A stretch of DNA of 10,356 nucleotides, from NCBI GenBank assembly GCA_013153235.1, contig JAADEU010000007.1, positions 1-10,356 on the forward strand. The letters run 5' to 3'. The notes beneath the pieces were generated by a model, which saw only the letters and a program-made list of their open reading frames with translations, was not told where the DNA came from and ran no database searches. The DNA is from Aquificota bacterium. Its GTDB lineage: Bacteria; Aquificota; Aquificia; Aquificales; Hydrogenothermaceae. This document shows, in pieces, positions 1-5,268 of the stretch. The stretch's first letter is position 1, and each line of letters starts with the position of its first letter. The translations under genes were made by a program, and so were the position numbers.

Positions 1-1
1 C

Positions 2-91
2 GCCTCAAGCAGTTTTTCCGTAAACATCACGGACGAGTTCAAACAGGAAGTATCAAGCCTCCTGTCTCCAGACGAATTTTTCTTTGAGTAG
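2..91 (+). CDS. C-terminal end of an unidentified protein (partial)
   Basis: An open frame enters from the left window edge and ends at TAG (89-91), giving 29 residues that finish with a mixed acidic and hydrophobic tail ending SPDEFFFE. The codons resemble those of the neighbouring genes, but the piece is too short to assign to any family. It points the same way as mtaB and is separated from it by 166 bp. The alternative is a divergent minus-strand gene starting at the ATG at 27-25, which would read MFTEKLLEA into the window edge, but no ribosome binding site precedes that ATG. I favour the plus-strand reading, weakly. Confidence 0.4.
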   Translation, partial: ASSSFSVNITDEFKQEVSSLLSPDEFFFE

Positions 92-137
92 GTATACGAC
101 AAAACCATATGGACAGTTGGGATTAACTTCTAAGCTT

Positions 138-170
138 CCCCCATACCACTTTCCCCCCTTACCCCTTTCC
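138..170. other. C-rich tract in the spacer before mtaB
   Basis: Within the 166-bp spacer (92-257) the plus strand carries three C-runs, of 5 (138-142), 6 (153-158) and 4 (162-165), then CC at 169-170, separated by short A/T-rich pieces. The minus strand is correspondingly G-rich. No clear rho-independent terminator for the upstream gene is visible in the spacer. Apart from this tract and a promoter-like sequence nearer mtaB, I see nothing else in it. Confidence 0.5.
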
Positions 171-196
171 GGAACTCTTTTTCTAATAAATTTCAT

Positions 197-226
197 TTGA
201 TTTTCATAAAAACTGTATAAAATTAT
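197..226 (+). promoter_or_regulatory. possible promoter for the mtaB cluster
   Basis: A TTGATT hexamer (197-202) matches the -35 consensus at four of six positions. Downstream are TATAAA (216-221), which is too close at 13 bp, and AATTAT (221-226), which has an 18-bp spacer but only four of six matches. The AT-rich stretch just before mtaB is the logical place for a promoter, but no pair of boxes is convincing. The call rests on position and base composition. Confidence 0.3.
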
Positions 227-257
227 CTTTGGCACAAAAAATTCCCGCAGGAAAACA

Positions 258-1562
258 ATGGAAAAACTGAAAGTAGCCTTTACAGCTTTAGGATGCAGGA
301 TGAACCACTTTGAAACCTCCGCCATGGAGGAGGAGTTTGAAAACAGGGGATATATTCTGACTGATTTTTCAGATAAGGCGGATGTTTATGTTGTGAACAC
401 CTGTAGTGTAACAAATGATGCAGACAGAAGCTCAAGGAAAACCCTCAGACAGGCAAAAAGGAGAAATTCAGATGCTGTTGTTGTTGCCACAGGCTGTTAT
501 GCACAAGTCTCCCCTGAAGAAATAGCAAAAATGGAAGAGGTTGACCTTGTAATCGGAAATTCCCATAAAACAGCTGTTCTGGAAATAGTTGAGCAGTACA
601 TAAATGAAAACAGGGAAAATAAGGTTTTTATAGACAACATATTCAGAAAAAATGAGTTTGAGACATTTTTCATCAGCACATTTTACGAAGGTGCAAGACC
701 TATCCTGAAAGTGCAGGAAGGGTGCAACAGCTTCTGTTCTTTTTGCATAATCCCCTTTGCACGGGGTAAGGTAAGAAGCGGAAGTATTGACCAGATAGAA
801 TCCCAGGTGAAAACACTGGTAGAAAGGGGATTTAAAGAAATTGTCCTTACAGGAACCCAGCTGTCCCAGTTCGGATACGACAGGAAGGATGAAAATCTGT
901 ACCTGCTTTTAAAAAGGCTTGTAAAAATAGATGGTCTGTACAGGCTCAGGCTGTCTTCCATGGGGATTAATGAGCTGGATGATGAGCTGATAGCACTGAT
1001 TACCTCGGAGGAAAAGATTGCCCCCCACTTCCATCTGTCCCTGCAGTCTGGAGATGACAGGGTTTTAAGGGATATGAAAAGAAACTACACCACAGCCCAA
1101 TATGAAAAGGTGGTCAGTGAAATCATAAAAAGAAGACCTGAAACGGCAATAGGAACAGACATTATCACAGGGTTCCCAACAGAGGATGAAAAGGCCTTTG
1201 AGAACAGCTACAGGTTCGTAAGCTCACTTCCCCTTGCCTATATGCATGTTTTCACTTACTCCGCCAGAAAAGGAACATCTGCGGAGAAGTTCAAAGACCC
1301 TGTCCATCCACAGGAGAAAAAAAGAAGAACAAGGCAGATGATAGCCCTCTCAGAGGAAAAAAGTATTGCTTTCAGAAAACAGTTTTTAAACAAAAAGCTG
1401 GAGGTTCTTGTTATTTCTGAAAAAAACGGCAAAAAGGTGGGTCTTACAGGAAATTACATCCACATCAGGTTTGAATCAGAAAAACCTGTAAACTCCATAA
1501 CAGAGGTTCTGCTTACAGAAGTGGGAAGGGAAAGGGAGAATAATACAGGAAAGGAGATTTGA
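258..1562 (+). CDS. mtaB: tRNA (t6A37) methylthiotransferase MtaB
   Basis: This radical-SAM enzyme adds a methylthio group to N6-threonylcarbamoyladenosine at tRNA position 37, acting in the cytoplasm with two [4Fe-4S] clusters. The 434-residue protein has the family layout. The N-terminal UPF0004 domain carries cluster cysteines C13 (LGCRMN), C49 (NTCSVTN) and C80 (TGCYAQ). The radical-SAM domain has the CxxxCxxC triad C156/C160/C163 followed by IIPFARGKVRSG, and a TRAM-like RNA-binding domain covers about 375-430. NTCSVTN followed by DADRSSRK, and VIGNSHK, fit MtaB/YqeV better than MiaB or RimO. AGGA (249-252) supports the ATG at 258. It is first in a tight plus-strand cluster, and one base separates it from the next gene. 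Length is normal and nothing essential appears to be missing. Confidence 0.93.
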   Translation: MEKLKVAFTALGCRMNHFETSAMEEEFENRGYILTDFSDKADVYVVNTCSVTNDADRSSRKTLRQAKRRNSDAVVVATGCYAQVSPEEIAKMEEVDLVIGNSHKTAVLEIVEQYINENRENKVFIDNIFRKNEFETFFISTFYEGARPILKVQEGCNSFCSFCIIPFARGKVRSGSIDQIESQVKTLVERGFKEIVLTGTQLSQFGYDRKDENLYLLLKRLVKIDGLYRLRLSSMGINELDDELIALITSEEKIAPHFHLSLQSGDDRVLRDMKRNYTTAQYEKVVSEIIKRRPETAIGTDIITGFPTEDEKAFENSYRFVSSLPLAYMHVFTYSARKGTSAEKFKDPVHPQEKKRRTRQMIALSEEKSIAFRKQFLNKKLEVLVISEKNGKKVGLTGNYIHIRFESEKPVNSITEVLLTEVGRERENNTGKEI

Positions 1563-1563
1563 T

Positions 1564-2133
1564 ATGGTAAGGATACTGCTTTCATTTTTTATTCTGGTTA
1601 ATGCCGTTCTTGCCTTTGATTCGTCTGTTGTTGGAAAAAAGCTGAAGGATTTTACCTCAATAGATGAAAATGGCAATGTGGTAAAGGCCTCCCGGGTTAT
1701 AGACCATAAGCCTGCTGTCATTATATTTTTTGCCATCGGTGATAAGCCAGGGACTTTTGATTTTATGCCTGCAATGAACAGCCTTTACGAAAAATACAGG
1801 GATAGGGTTGTTTTTATGGCGGTGCTTCTGAGCCGGTCAAACCCCAAAGAGGTAAAGGAACTTAAACAGATGCTTCCCCTGAAAATTCCTGTTTATCTGG
1901 GGTACAGGGATGCAATAAGGGGCTACAACATAAGGAAGATTGATGTTCCACTGATACTGATTGTGGACGACAATCAGACAATAAGGCATATAATCGCAAG
2001 ACCCGAGTCAACGATGGAAGAGGTGTACCCACCTGACAGCTCCATAACACAAAAAGACACACAGGAAGGTCGGATAAAACAGAGTATAGAGCTGATAGAC
2101 AGGTACATAAAACAGCTTTTAAAGGAGCAGTAA
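1564..2133 (+). CDS. exported thioredoxin-fold protein without cysteines (TlpA/redoxin-like)
   Basis: The 189-residue product starts with a short signal peptide (hydrophobic residues 4-17, likely cleaved after A17 in AVLA), so it should act in the periplasm or at the inner membrane. The body resembles the TlpA/AhpC redoxin group: GKKLKDFTSIDENG near 24-37, a buried strand AVIIFFA (51-57), and a VP cis-proline position at 128-129 followed by LILIVD. The active-site CxxC that should follow FFA is replaced by IGDKPGTF, and the protein has no cysteine at all. Thiol-disulfide chemistry is therefore excluded, and a binding, scaffold or chaperone role is more likely. AGGAGA (1552-1557) at the end of mtaB serves as its ribosome site, which suggests translational coupling. 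The exact family and ligand are unknown. Confidence 0.75.
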   Translation: MVRILLSFFILVNAVLAFDSSVVGKKLKDFTSIDENGNVVKASRVIDHKPAVIIFFAIGDKPGTFDFMPAMNSLYEKYRDRVVFMAVLLSRSNPKEVKELKQMLPLKIPVYLGYRDAIRGYNIRKIDVPLILIVDDNQTIRHIIARPESTMEEVYPPDSSITQKDTQEGRIKQSIELIDRYIKQLLKEQ

Positions 2134-2134
2134 G

Positions 2135-2404
2135 ATGGAACAGGTAAAACAGTTGATGATAGTGATGGACGGAGTTGATATTGCCTGTCTGGATGAGGAA
2201 GCCCTGACAGAACTTTTGCTGGAAAAATTTGGGGAAGAAGGATACCAGCCAACAGACAGACCTGTTGTTGTAAGGGAAGGCAAGATAAGCTCAATAAGAG
2301 CTGTAGAAAGTGATTCACAGGAAGAGGTTGAGATATACGCATTTGCTAAGGTTCTGAGGAAGGATGACGGCGTCAGAACTGTAATAACAGGGAGAGTGGT
2401 ATAA
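2135..2404 (+). CDS. small acidic protein of unknown function
   Basis: I do not recognise this 89-residue protein. It has no signal peptide or membrane segment, one cysteine (C18), an acidic helical-looking segment at about 20-36 (DEEALTELLLEKFGEEG), and a C-terminal half that looks beta-rich (EVEIYAFAKVL, then VRTVITGRVV). The ATG lies one base after the preceding stop codon, with AAGGAG at 2122-2127 inside the previous gene, so it is almost certainly translated in the same operon. It is probably cytoplasmic. Size and coupling suggest an accessory protein to a neighbour, but nothing in the sequence says which. Confidence 0.7.
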   Translation: MEQVKQLMIVMDGVDIACLDEEALTELLLEKFGEEGYQPTDRPVVVREGKISSIRAVESDSQEEVEIYAFAKVLRKDDGVRTVITGRVV

Positions 2405-2419
2405 ATTTAAATATTAGAA

Positions 2420-2425
2420 TATAAT
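2420..2425 (+). promoter_or_regulatory. perfect TATAAT box just before the ankyrin gene
   Basis: A consensus -10 hexamer, TATAAT, lies in the AT-rich 38-bp gap between the 89-residue gene and the ankyrin gene. The -35 position at 17-bp spacing (TGGTAT, 2397-2402) is poor and there is no TGn extension. Initiation would fall near 2431-2433, at or inside the GGAGGG ribosome site, leaving a leader of only about 10 nt. It may be a weak internal promoter or chance in AT-rich sequence. Confidence 0.25.
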
Positions 2426-2429
2426 CAAT

Positions 2430-2435
2430 GGAGGG
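2430..2435 (+). promoter_or_regulatory. ribosome binding site that fixes the ankyrin gene start
   Basis: GGAGGG is followed by a 7-nt spacer and then ATG at 2443. The earlier in-frame ATG at 2428 overlaps this site and has only AT-rich sequence upstream. The sequence therefore favours 2443 and a product 5 residues shorter than the longest reading frame. Confidence 0.75.
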
Positions 2436-2442
2436 TTTTGTT

Positions 2443-2922
2443 ATGGAAAAGGTAAGACTGCTGAAAAAACTGATTTCGGCGATAATGGAGGGAGATTACG
2501 ACGAGGTTTACAGACTGGTTGAGCAGGTAAAGGTTAATATAAACCAGTCTTACGAGTACGAGGGAAGCCCCCTTCATGTTGCTGTTAAAGAAGGGGACAC
2601 CGAGATGGTTGAATACCTGATTGAACACGGTGCTGATGTGAACATAAAAGGAGCTTTTGGTGAAACACCCCTGCACATTGCGGCGGACAGGGGATTTCTG
2701 GACATTGTTAGGCTCCTCCTTGAGAAAGGAGCAGACCCAAATGCCCAGAGTAATGAGGGTAATACACCACTTCACCTTGCCGTTATTGCAAGCTCTGCAG
2801 ATGTTGCGTATGAGATTTTGAAGGCAGGTGGAGACCCTAATAAGGAAAACAGTTTTGGAAAAACACCCCTTGACCTTGCAAGGGAGTTAAACGACGAGAA
2901 GATGGTAAAAATTCTTTCATAA
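2443..2922 (+). CDS. ankyrin-repeat protein
   Basis: The 159-residue protein is almost entirely ankyrin repeats. A degenerate first helix pair (about 5-36) is followed by three canonical repeats starting near 40, 73 and 106, each with the (T/S)PLH motif (GSPLHVA, ETPLHIA, NTPLHLA) and ending G(A/G)D(V/P)N. A truncated last repeat from about 139 has KTPLDLA. Ankyrin repeats bind other proteins and carry no chemistry of their own. There is no signal peptide, so it should be cytoplasmic. The start at 2443 is chosen for the GGAGGG seven bases upstream. It sits between an unknown small gene and an exported rhodanese. The same strand and short gaps suggest co-transcription, and its partner cannot be read from the sequence. 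Confidence 0.9.
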   Translation: MEKVRLLKKLISAIMEGDYDEVYRLVEQVKVNINQSYEYEGSPLHVAVKEGDTEMVEYLIEHGADVNIKGAFGETPLHIAADRGFLDIVRLLLEKGADPNAQSNEGNTPLHLAVIASSADVAYEILKAGGDPNKENSFGKTPLDLARELNDEKMVKILS

Positions 2923-2931
2923 GGAGGATGT

Positions 2932-3309
2932 ATGAAGAGGCTGTTCGTTTTACTGGCGGTTGTACTGTTTACAGGTAAGGTTTTTGCCTACACAGATGTG
3001 TCTGCCGAAGAGTTTAAGAAATTAATGAAGGAAAAGAACGTGATTATTCTTGATGTCAGAACCCCTGAGGAGTACGAAAAAGACGGTCATATCAAAGGGG
3101 CAAACCTTATTCCTGTCCAGCTTTTCAGGTACATCTATCTGGCAGGTTTCAGGGATAAGAAAGTTCTGGTGTACTGCAGAAGTGGAAACAGAAGCGTTAC
3201 CGCAAGCCAGATGCTTGAACAGATGGGAATAAAAAATGTATACAACCTGAAAGGCGGTATACTGGAGTGGAAGTCTAAGAACCTTCCTGTTGAATACGGC
3301 TGGAAGTAA
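2932..3309 (+). CDS. exported single-domain rhodanese-like sulfurtransferase
   Basis: The 125-residue protein has a signal peptide (MKRLFVLLAVVLFTGKVFA, likely cleaved after A19) and then one rhodanese domain. Visible motifs are ILDVRTPEEYEKDGHI (39-54) and the active-site loop CRSGNRS with catalytic C82, which would carry a persulfide; GGILEWK closes the domain. The six-residue active-site loop is typical of sulfur-handling rhodaneses. Export places it in the periplasm, so it is more likely part of inorganic sulfur metabolism than tRNA thiolation, despite sharing a cluster with mtaB. GGAGG (2923-2927) gives a short 4-nt spacer to ATG 2932. Its last 35 bp overlap the 3' end of ybeY on the other strand, and both strands' putative terminators lie in or next to this end. 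Confidence 0.92.
   Translation: MKRLFVLLAVVLFTGKVFAYTDVSAEEFKKLMKEKNVIILDVRTPEEYEKDGHIKGANLIPVQLFRYIYLAGFRDKKVLVYCRSGNRSVTASQMLEQMGIKNVYNLKGGILEWKSKNLPVEYGWK
3231..3262 (-). terminator. putative rho-independent terminator of the ybeY operon
   Basis: Read on the minus strand, GTATAC (3262-3257) pairs with GTATAC (3243-3238). Inside this are a C-T mismatch, a G-U pair and CCT/AGG around a TTC loop. After one A comes TTTTTT (3236-3231). The structure starts 12 nt after the ybeY stop codon and lies wholly within the rhodanese coding region on the opposite strand. The outer stem is AT-rich, so its strength is uncertain. Confidence 0.5.
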
Positions 3310-3736
3310 TTTTTTCAAATATCTTATCCTGCAGGGCAAACATCCTTTTTGCCTCTGCAGGGCATACCTCATGGTCATAACCAAGTAGATGTAGTATCCC
3401 GTGGGTCAGAAGCCTGACAATCTCATCCCTGTAGGGGATACCTATCTCCTCAGCCTGTTTTTTTGCGTAGGGAAGTGATATAACCACATCACCTAAAACC
3501 CTGTACCTGTAGACTGGGGGTTTTTCGTCTATAGGAAATGACAGAACGTCTGTTGGTCTGTCCTTGCCCCTCCATTCCCTGTTTATCCTGCGGATGGTAT
3601 CGTTGTCCGTCAGGGTTATACTCAGCTCACATCCGTCCAGACCCAGCTCTTTCAGTATCCTTTCTGCCGTTTCTTTGACGAACTTTTTTGTGATTTGTCT
3701 GTCGTACAGCTCTTTACTTATCAGGATTCTGTTCAT
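3275..3736 (-). CDS. ybeY: endoribonuclease / rRNA maturation factor YbeY
   Basis: YbeY is a zinc-dependent single-strand endoribonuclease needed for 16S rRNA 3'-end maturation and 70S quality control in the cytoplasm. The 153-residue length is normal. The signature metal site HGILHLLGYDH is present with H112, H116 and H122 as ligands, and so are the conserved block WRGKDRPTDVLSFP (55-68) and LGDVVIS (81-87). The ATG at 3736 lies 23 bp inside the end of phoH, with AGGA a few bases upstream, so translation is probably coupled to phoH; phoH-ybeY is a widespread gene pair. Its last 35 bp overlap the rhodanese gene on the other strand. Confidence 0.95.
   Translation of the reverse strand: MNRILISKELYDRQITKKFVKETAERILKELGLDGCELSITLTDNDTIRRINREWRGKDRPTDVLSFPIDEKPPVYRYRVLGDVVISLPYAKKQAEEIGIPYRDEIVRLLTHGILHLLGYDHEVCPAEAKRMFALQDKIFEKITSSRIQQEGS
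3283..3315 (+). terminator. putative rho-independent terminator of the mtaB-rhodanese cluster
   Basis: On the plus strand CTTCC (3283-3287) pairs with GGAAG (3302-3306). Inside, after a T-T mismatch, GTTG pairs with CGGC (two G-U pairs) around an AATA loop. The stem is followed by the stop codon TAA and then TTTTTT (3310-3315). The hairpin is made from the last rhodanese codons, and the whole element lies in ybeY coding sequence on the other strand. Confidence 0.5.
3328..3361. repeat. imperfect inverted repeat inside ybeY
   Basis: CCTGCAG-GGCAAA (3328-3340) is the near-perfect reverse complement of TTTGCC-T-CTGCAGG (3348-3361), with one bulged base and a 7-nt loop. That makes 13 base pairs on either strand. 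No T-run follows it in either direction, so it is not a standard terminator. It lies 18 nt downstream of the rhodanese stop on the plus strand and in codons for AEAKRMFALQD of YbeY on the minus strand. Confidence 0.6.
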
Positions 3737-4694
3737 TTTCCTTTTCCCTTTCGTATCTATCGTAGGCTGTAATGATTCTCTGGACCACAGGGTGTCTCAC
3801 AACATCTTTCTCAGAAAATCTGCAAATGCCAATGCCCTTTACATCCTCCAGAACCTTCAGTGCTTCTATCAGTCCTGACTGGGAGACCTTTGGAAGGTCT
3901 ATCTGTGTTATGTCCCCTGTTATCACCGCCTTTGAACCAAATCCTATCCTTGTGAGGAACATCTTCATCTGCTCTTTTGTCGTATTCTGGGCCTCATCCA
4001 GTATGATAAAGGCATCGTTCAGTGTCCTACCCCTCATAAATGCAAGAGGGGCTATCTCTATGATGTTTTTTTCCAGCATGTCCTTGATTTTATCCGGGTC
4101 AACCATCTCGTAAAGTGCATCGTACAGGGGTCTGAGGTAAGGGTCAACCTTTTCTGTAAGGGTTCCAGGGAGGAATCCCAGTTTTTCTCCTGCCTCAACG
4201 GCCGGTCTTGTGAGGATTATTCTGCTGACCTTCTGCTGTTTCAGGTAGGATACCGCCATTGCCATAGCAAGGTAGGTTTTCCCTGTACCTGCAGGACCTA
4301 CACCGAAGGTTATGTCATTTTTCCTGATGGTGTCTATATAGACCTTCTGGGAGGGGGTTTTTGCCATAATAGGCTTTTTTCTGTGGGTAAACAGTATCGT
4401 TTCGTAGTTCCCCACAACCTTTTCTTCCTGCTTCTCCTCGTTCCTGTAGCCTACAGCAAGGTTCCTAACATCCTGAGGGGAAAGGTGGTGTCCCCCTTCA
4501 AAGTAAGACGCAAGCTTCTGCATAAAGTCCTCAAATCTGTCCAGGTCCTCTTCAGAGCCTTCCGCTATCAGACTGGTTCCCCTGGCAAAAATGTCTATAC
4601 CAAAAATGTCCTCAAAATACCTGATATTTTCGTCCCTGTTCCCCACTATGCTCCAGAAAGCATCCTGGGGTATCTGTACTTCCAGTTTTAAAAT
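3714..4694 (-). CDS. phoH: PhoH-like ATPase, probable AUU start
   Basis: PhoH proteins are cytoplasmic P-loop ATPases related to helicase cores and linked to RNA metabolism; they are usually encoded beside ybeY. The 326-residue product shows Walker A GPAGTGKT (about 133-140), LTRPAVEAGEKLGFLPG just after it, and Walker B IILDEAQN (about 230-237) with TGDITQIDLP beyond. The first standard start in frame is GTG at 4646, but that would remove LKLEVQIPQDAF, which matches the usual N-terminal strand of the family. Between the in-frame TAA (4709-4707) and that GTG there is no ATG, GTG or TTG. ATT at 4694-4692 lies exactly 7 nt after AAGGAGG, so I take it as the start. The GTG has a weak GGAG of its own and could give a shorter second product of 310 residues. 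Confidence 0.9.
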   Translation of the reverse strand: MLKLEVQIPQDAFWSIVGNRDENIRYFEDIFGIDIFARGTSLIAEGSEEDLDRFEDFMQKLASYFEGGHHLSPQDVRNLAVGYRNEEKQEEKVVGNYETILFTHRKKPIMAKTPSQKVYIDTIRKNDITFGVGPAGTGKTYLAMAMAVSYLKQQKVSRIILTRPAVEAGEKLGFLPGTLTEKVDPYLRPLYDALYEMVDPDKIKDMLEKNIIEIAPLAFMRGRTLNDAFIILDEAQNTTKEQMKMFLTRIGFGSKAVITGDITQIDLPKVSQSGLIEALKVLEDVKGIGICRFSEKDVVRHPVVQRIITAYDRYEREKENEQNPDK

Positions 4695-4741
4695 GGCAGC
4701 TCCTCCTTAAAAAGTTTTCTTCTGGAAGATAATTTATTCAT
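4688..4741 (-). CDS. possible 17-codon leader ORF overlapping the phoH start
   Basis: In the rimM-phoH gap an ATG at 4741-4739 opens a 17-residue frame (MNKLSSRRKLFKEELPF) that stops at TAA 4690-4688. The frame runs through the AAGGAGG of phoH and ends two bases past the ATT start codon, in a different frame from phoH. No good ribosome site precedes its ATG (the upstream sequence is A/T-rich), so translation is uncertain. If it is translated, terminating ribosomes would be placed on the phoH start. Conservation in relatives would decide whether it is real. Confidence 0.25.
   Translation of the reverse strand: MNKLSSRRKLFKEELPF
4702..4708 (-). promoter_or_regulatory. ribosome binding site that fixes the AUU start of phoH
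   Basis: The minus strand reads AAGGAGG (4708-4702), a perfect anti-SD match, followed by the 7-nt spacer AGCTGCC and then ATT TTA AAA CTG GAA in the phoH frame. The CTG at 4685 would be 16 nt away and the GTG at 4646 about 55 nt away, so this site serves only the ATT. Confidence 0.8.
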
Positions 4742-4761
4742 TTTTCTAAATTTTCAAATTT

Positions 4762-5268
4762 TTAAAGTGAAAACCATCCTTCAGGTGGCTGGATGTAAAT
4801 TTTCCTGCCCTGTACATCCACGTCCCTTACAAACTCGCTGATAAACGGCAGATGTCTCACCTTATCGTCTGTACATTTAATCAGGAGATAAACAGTTGAA
4901 AGCCTGTCATCTACCTTTATTACCTTTCCTATCACCTTGTCGTTGAACACGACATCGGCATCAAGAATCTGGTACTCGTAAAATGTGTCCTTACTCAGCT
5001 GTGGAAGTTTTGACACCTCAACGTAGAAATACCTGTGTTTGATTTTTTTTGCCTTATCAAGGTCGTCGTACCCTTTAAATCTTATCAGACCTTTCTTTTT
5101 TGAGTAGGCCTCAACCTCAAGGGGAACGAACTTTCCTTCTTTGTCTTTTATGTAAATGGTTTCAGGTAGCTTAAAGTTAGGTGGAAAAACCTCTATCTTG
5201 AGGTCACCCCTTACGCCGTGTGTACCGTGGAGCTTGCCTGCAATGACCATCTCCTCTTTAACAGTCAT
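4762..5268 (-). CDS. rimM: 16S rRNA processing protein RimM
   Basis: RimM binds ribosomal protein S19 and helps mature the head of the 30S subunit. The 168-residue protein has the expected two beta-barrels. The N-terminal RimM domain carries IAGKLHGTHGVRGDLKIEVF (9-28), and a C-terminal PRC-barrel (about 95-168) includes the LPFISEFVRDVD segment typical of the family and ends PPEGW. Its ATG overlaps the exbD stop as ATGA, so coupling is likely. A second in-frame ATG at codon 7 has GAGGAG almost touching it, which is too close. A 67-bp gap, the largest in this cluster, separates it from phoH. rimM next to phoH-ybeY groups three 30S biogenesis factors. It is more often found beside rpsP and trmD, which are not in this window. 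Confidence 0.94.
   Translation of the reverse strand: MTVKEEMVIAGKLHGTHGVRGDLKIEVFPPNFKLPETIYIKDKEGKFVPLEVEAYSKKKGLIRFKGYDDLDKAKKIKHRYFYVEVSKLPQLSKDTFYEYQILDADVVFNDKVIGKVIKVDDRLSTVYLLIKCTDDKVRHLPFISEFVRDVDVQGRKIYIQPPEGWFSL

Noticed and set aside
105..112. CCATATGG palindrome in the first spacer
   Set aside because: A single 8-bp AT-rich palindrome with no second copy or context; expected by chance.
53..325. 90-codon minus-strand frame over the mtaB upstream region
   Set aside because: It starts inside mtaB, runs through the AT-rich promoter region, has no ribosome site, and its translation is low-complexity.
2428..2442. Ankyrin gene starting at ATG 2428
   Set aside because: The ATG overlaps the GGAGGG that is ideally spaced for ATG 2443, and it has no ribosome site of its own.
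3714..4646. phoH starting at GTG 4646
   Set aside because: It would discard a conserved-looking N-terminal strand and leave the perfect AAGGAGG without a partner. It is kept only as a possible secondary start.
4383..4691. 102-codon plus-strand frame over the phoH N-terminus
   Set aside because: It is antisense to conserved PhoH sequence and has no ribosome site.
4688..4700. Programmed -1 frameshift from the leader ORF into phoH
   Set aside because: The T4A4 stretch is not an in-frame X-XXY-YYZ slippery heptamer for the leader frame, and the SD plus ATT explains phoH translation more simply.
4718..4729. TCTTC-TG-GAAGA inverted repeat before phoH
   Set aside because: The stem is only 4-5 bp with a 2-nt loop and no T-run; too weak to call a terminator or attenuator.
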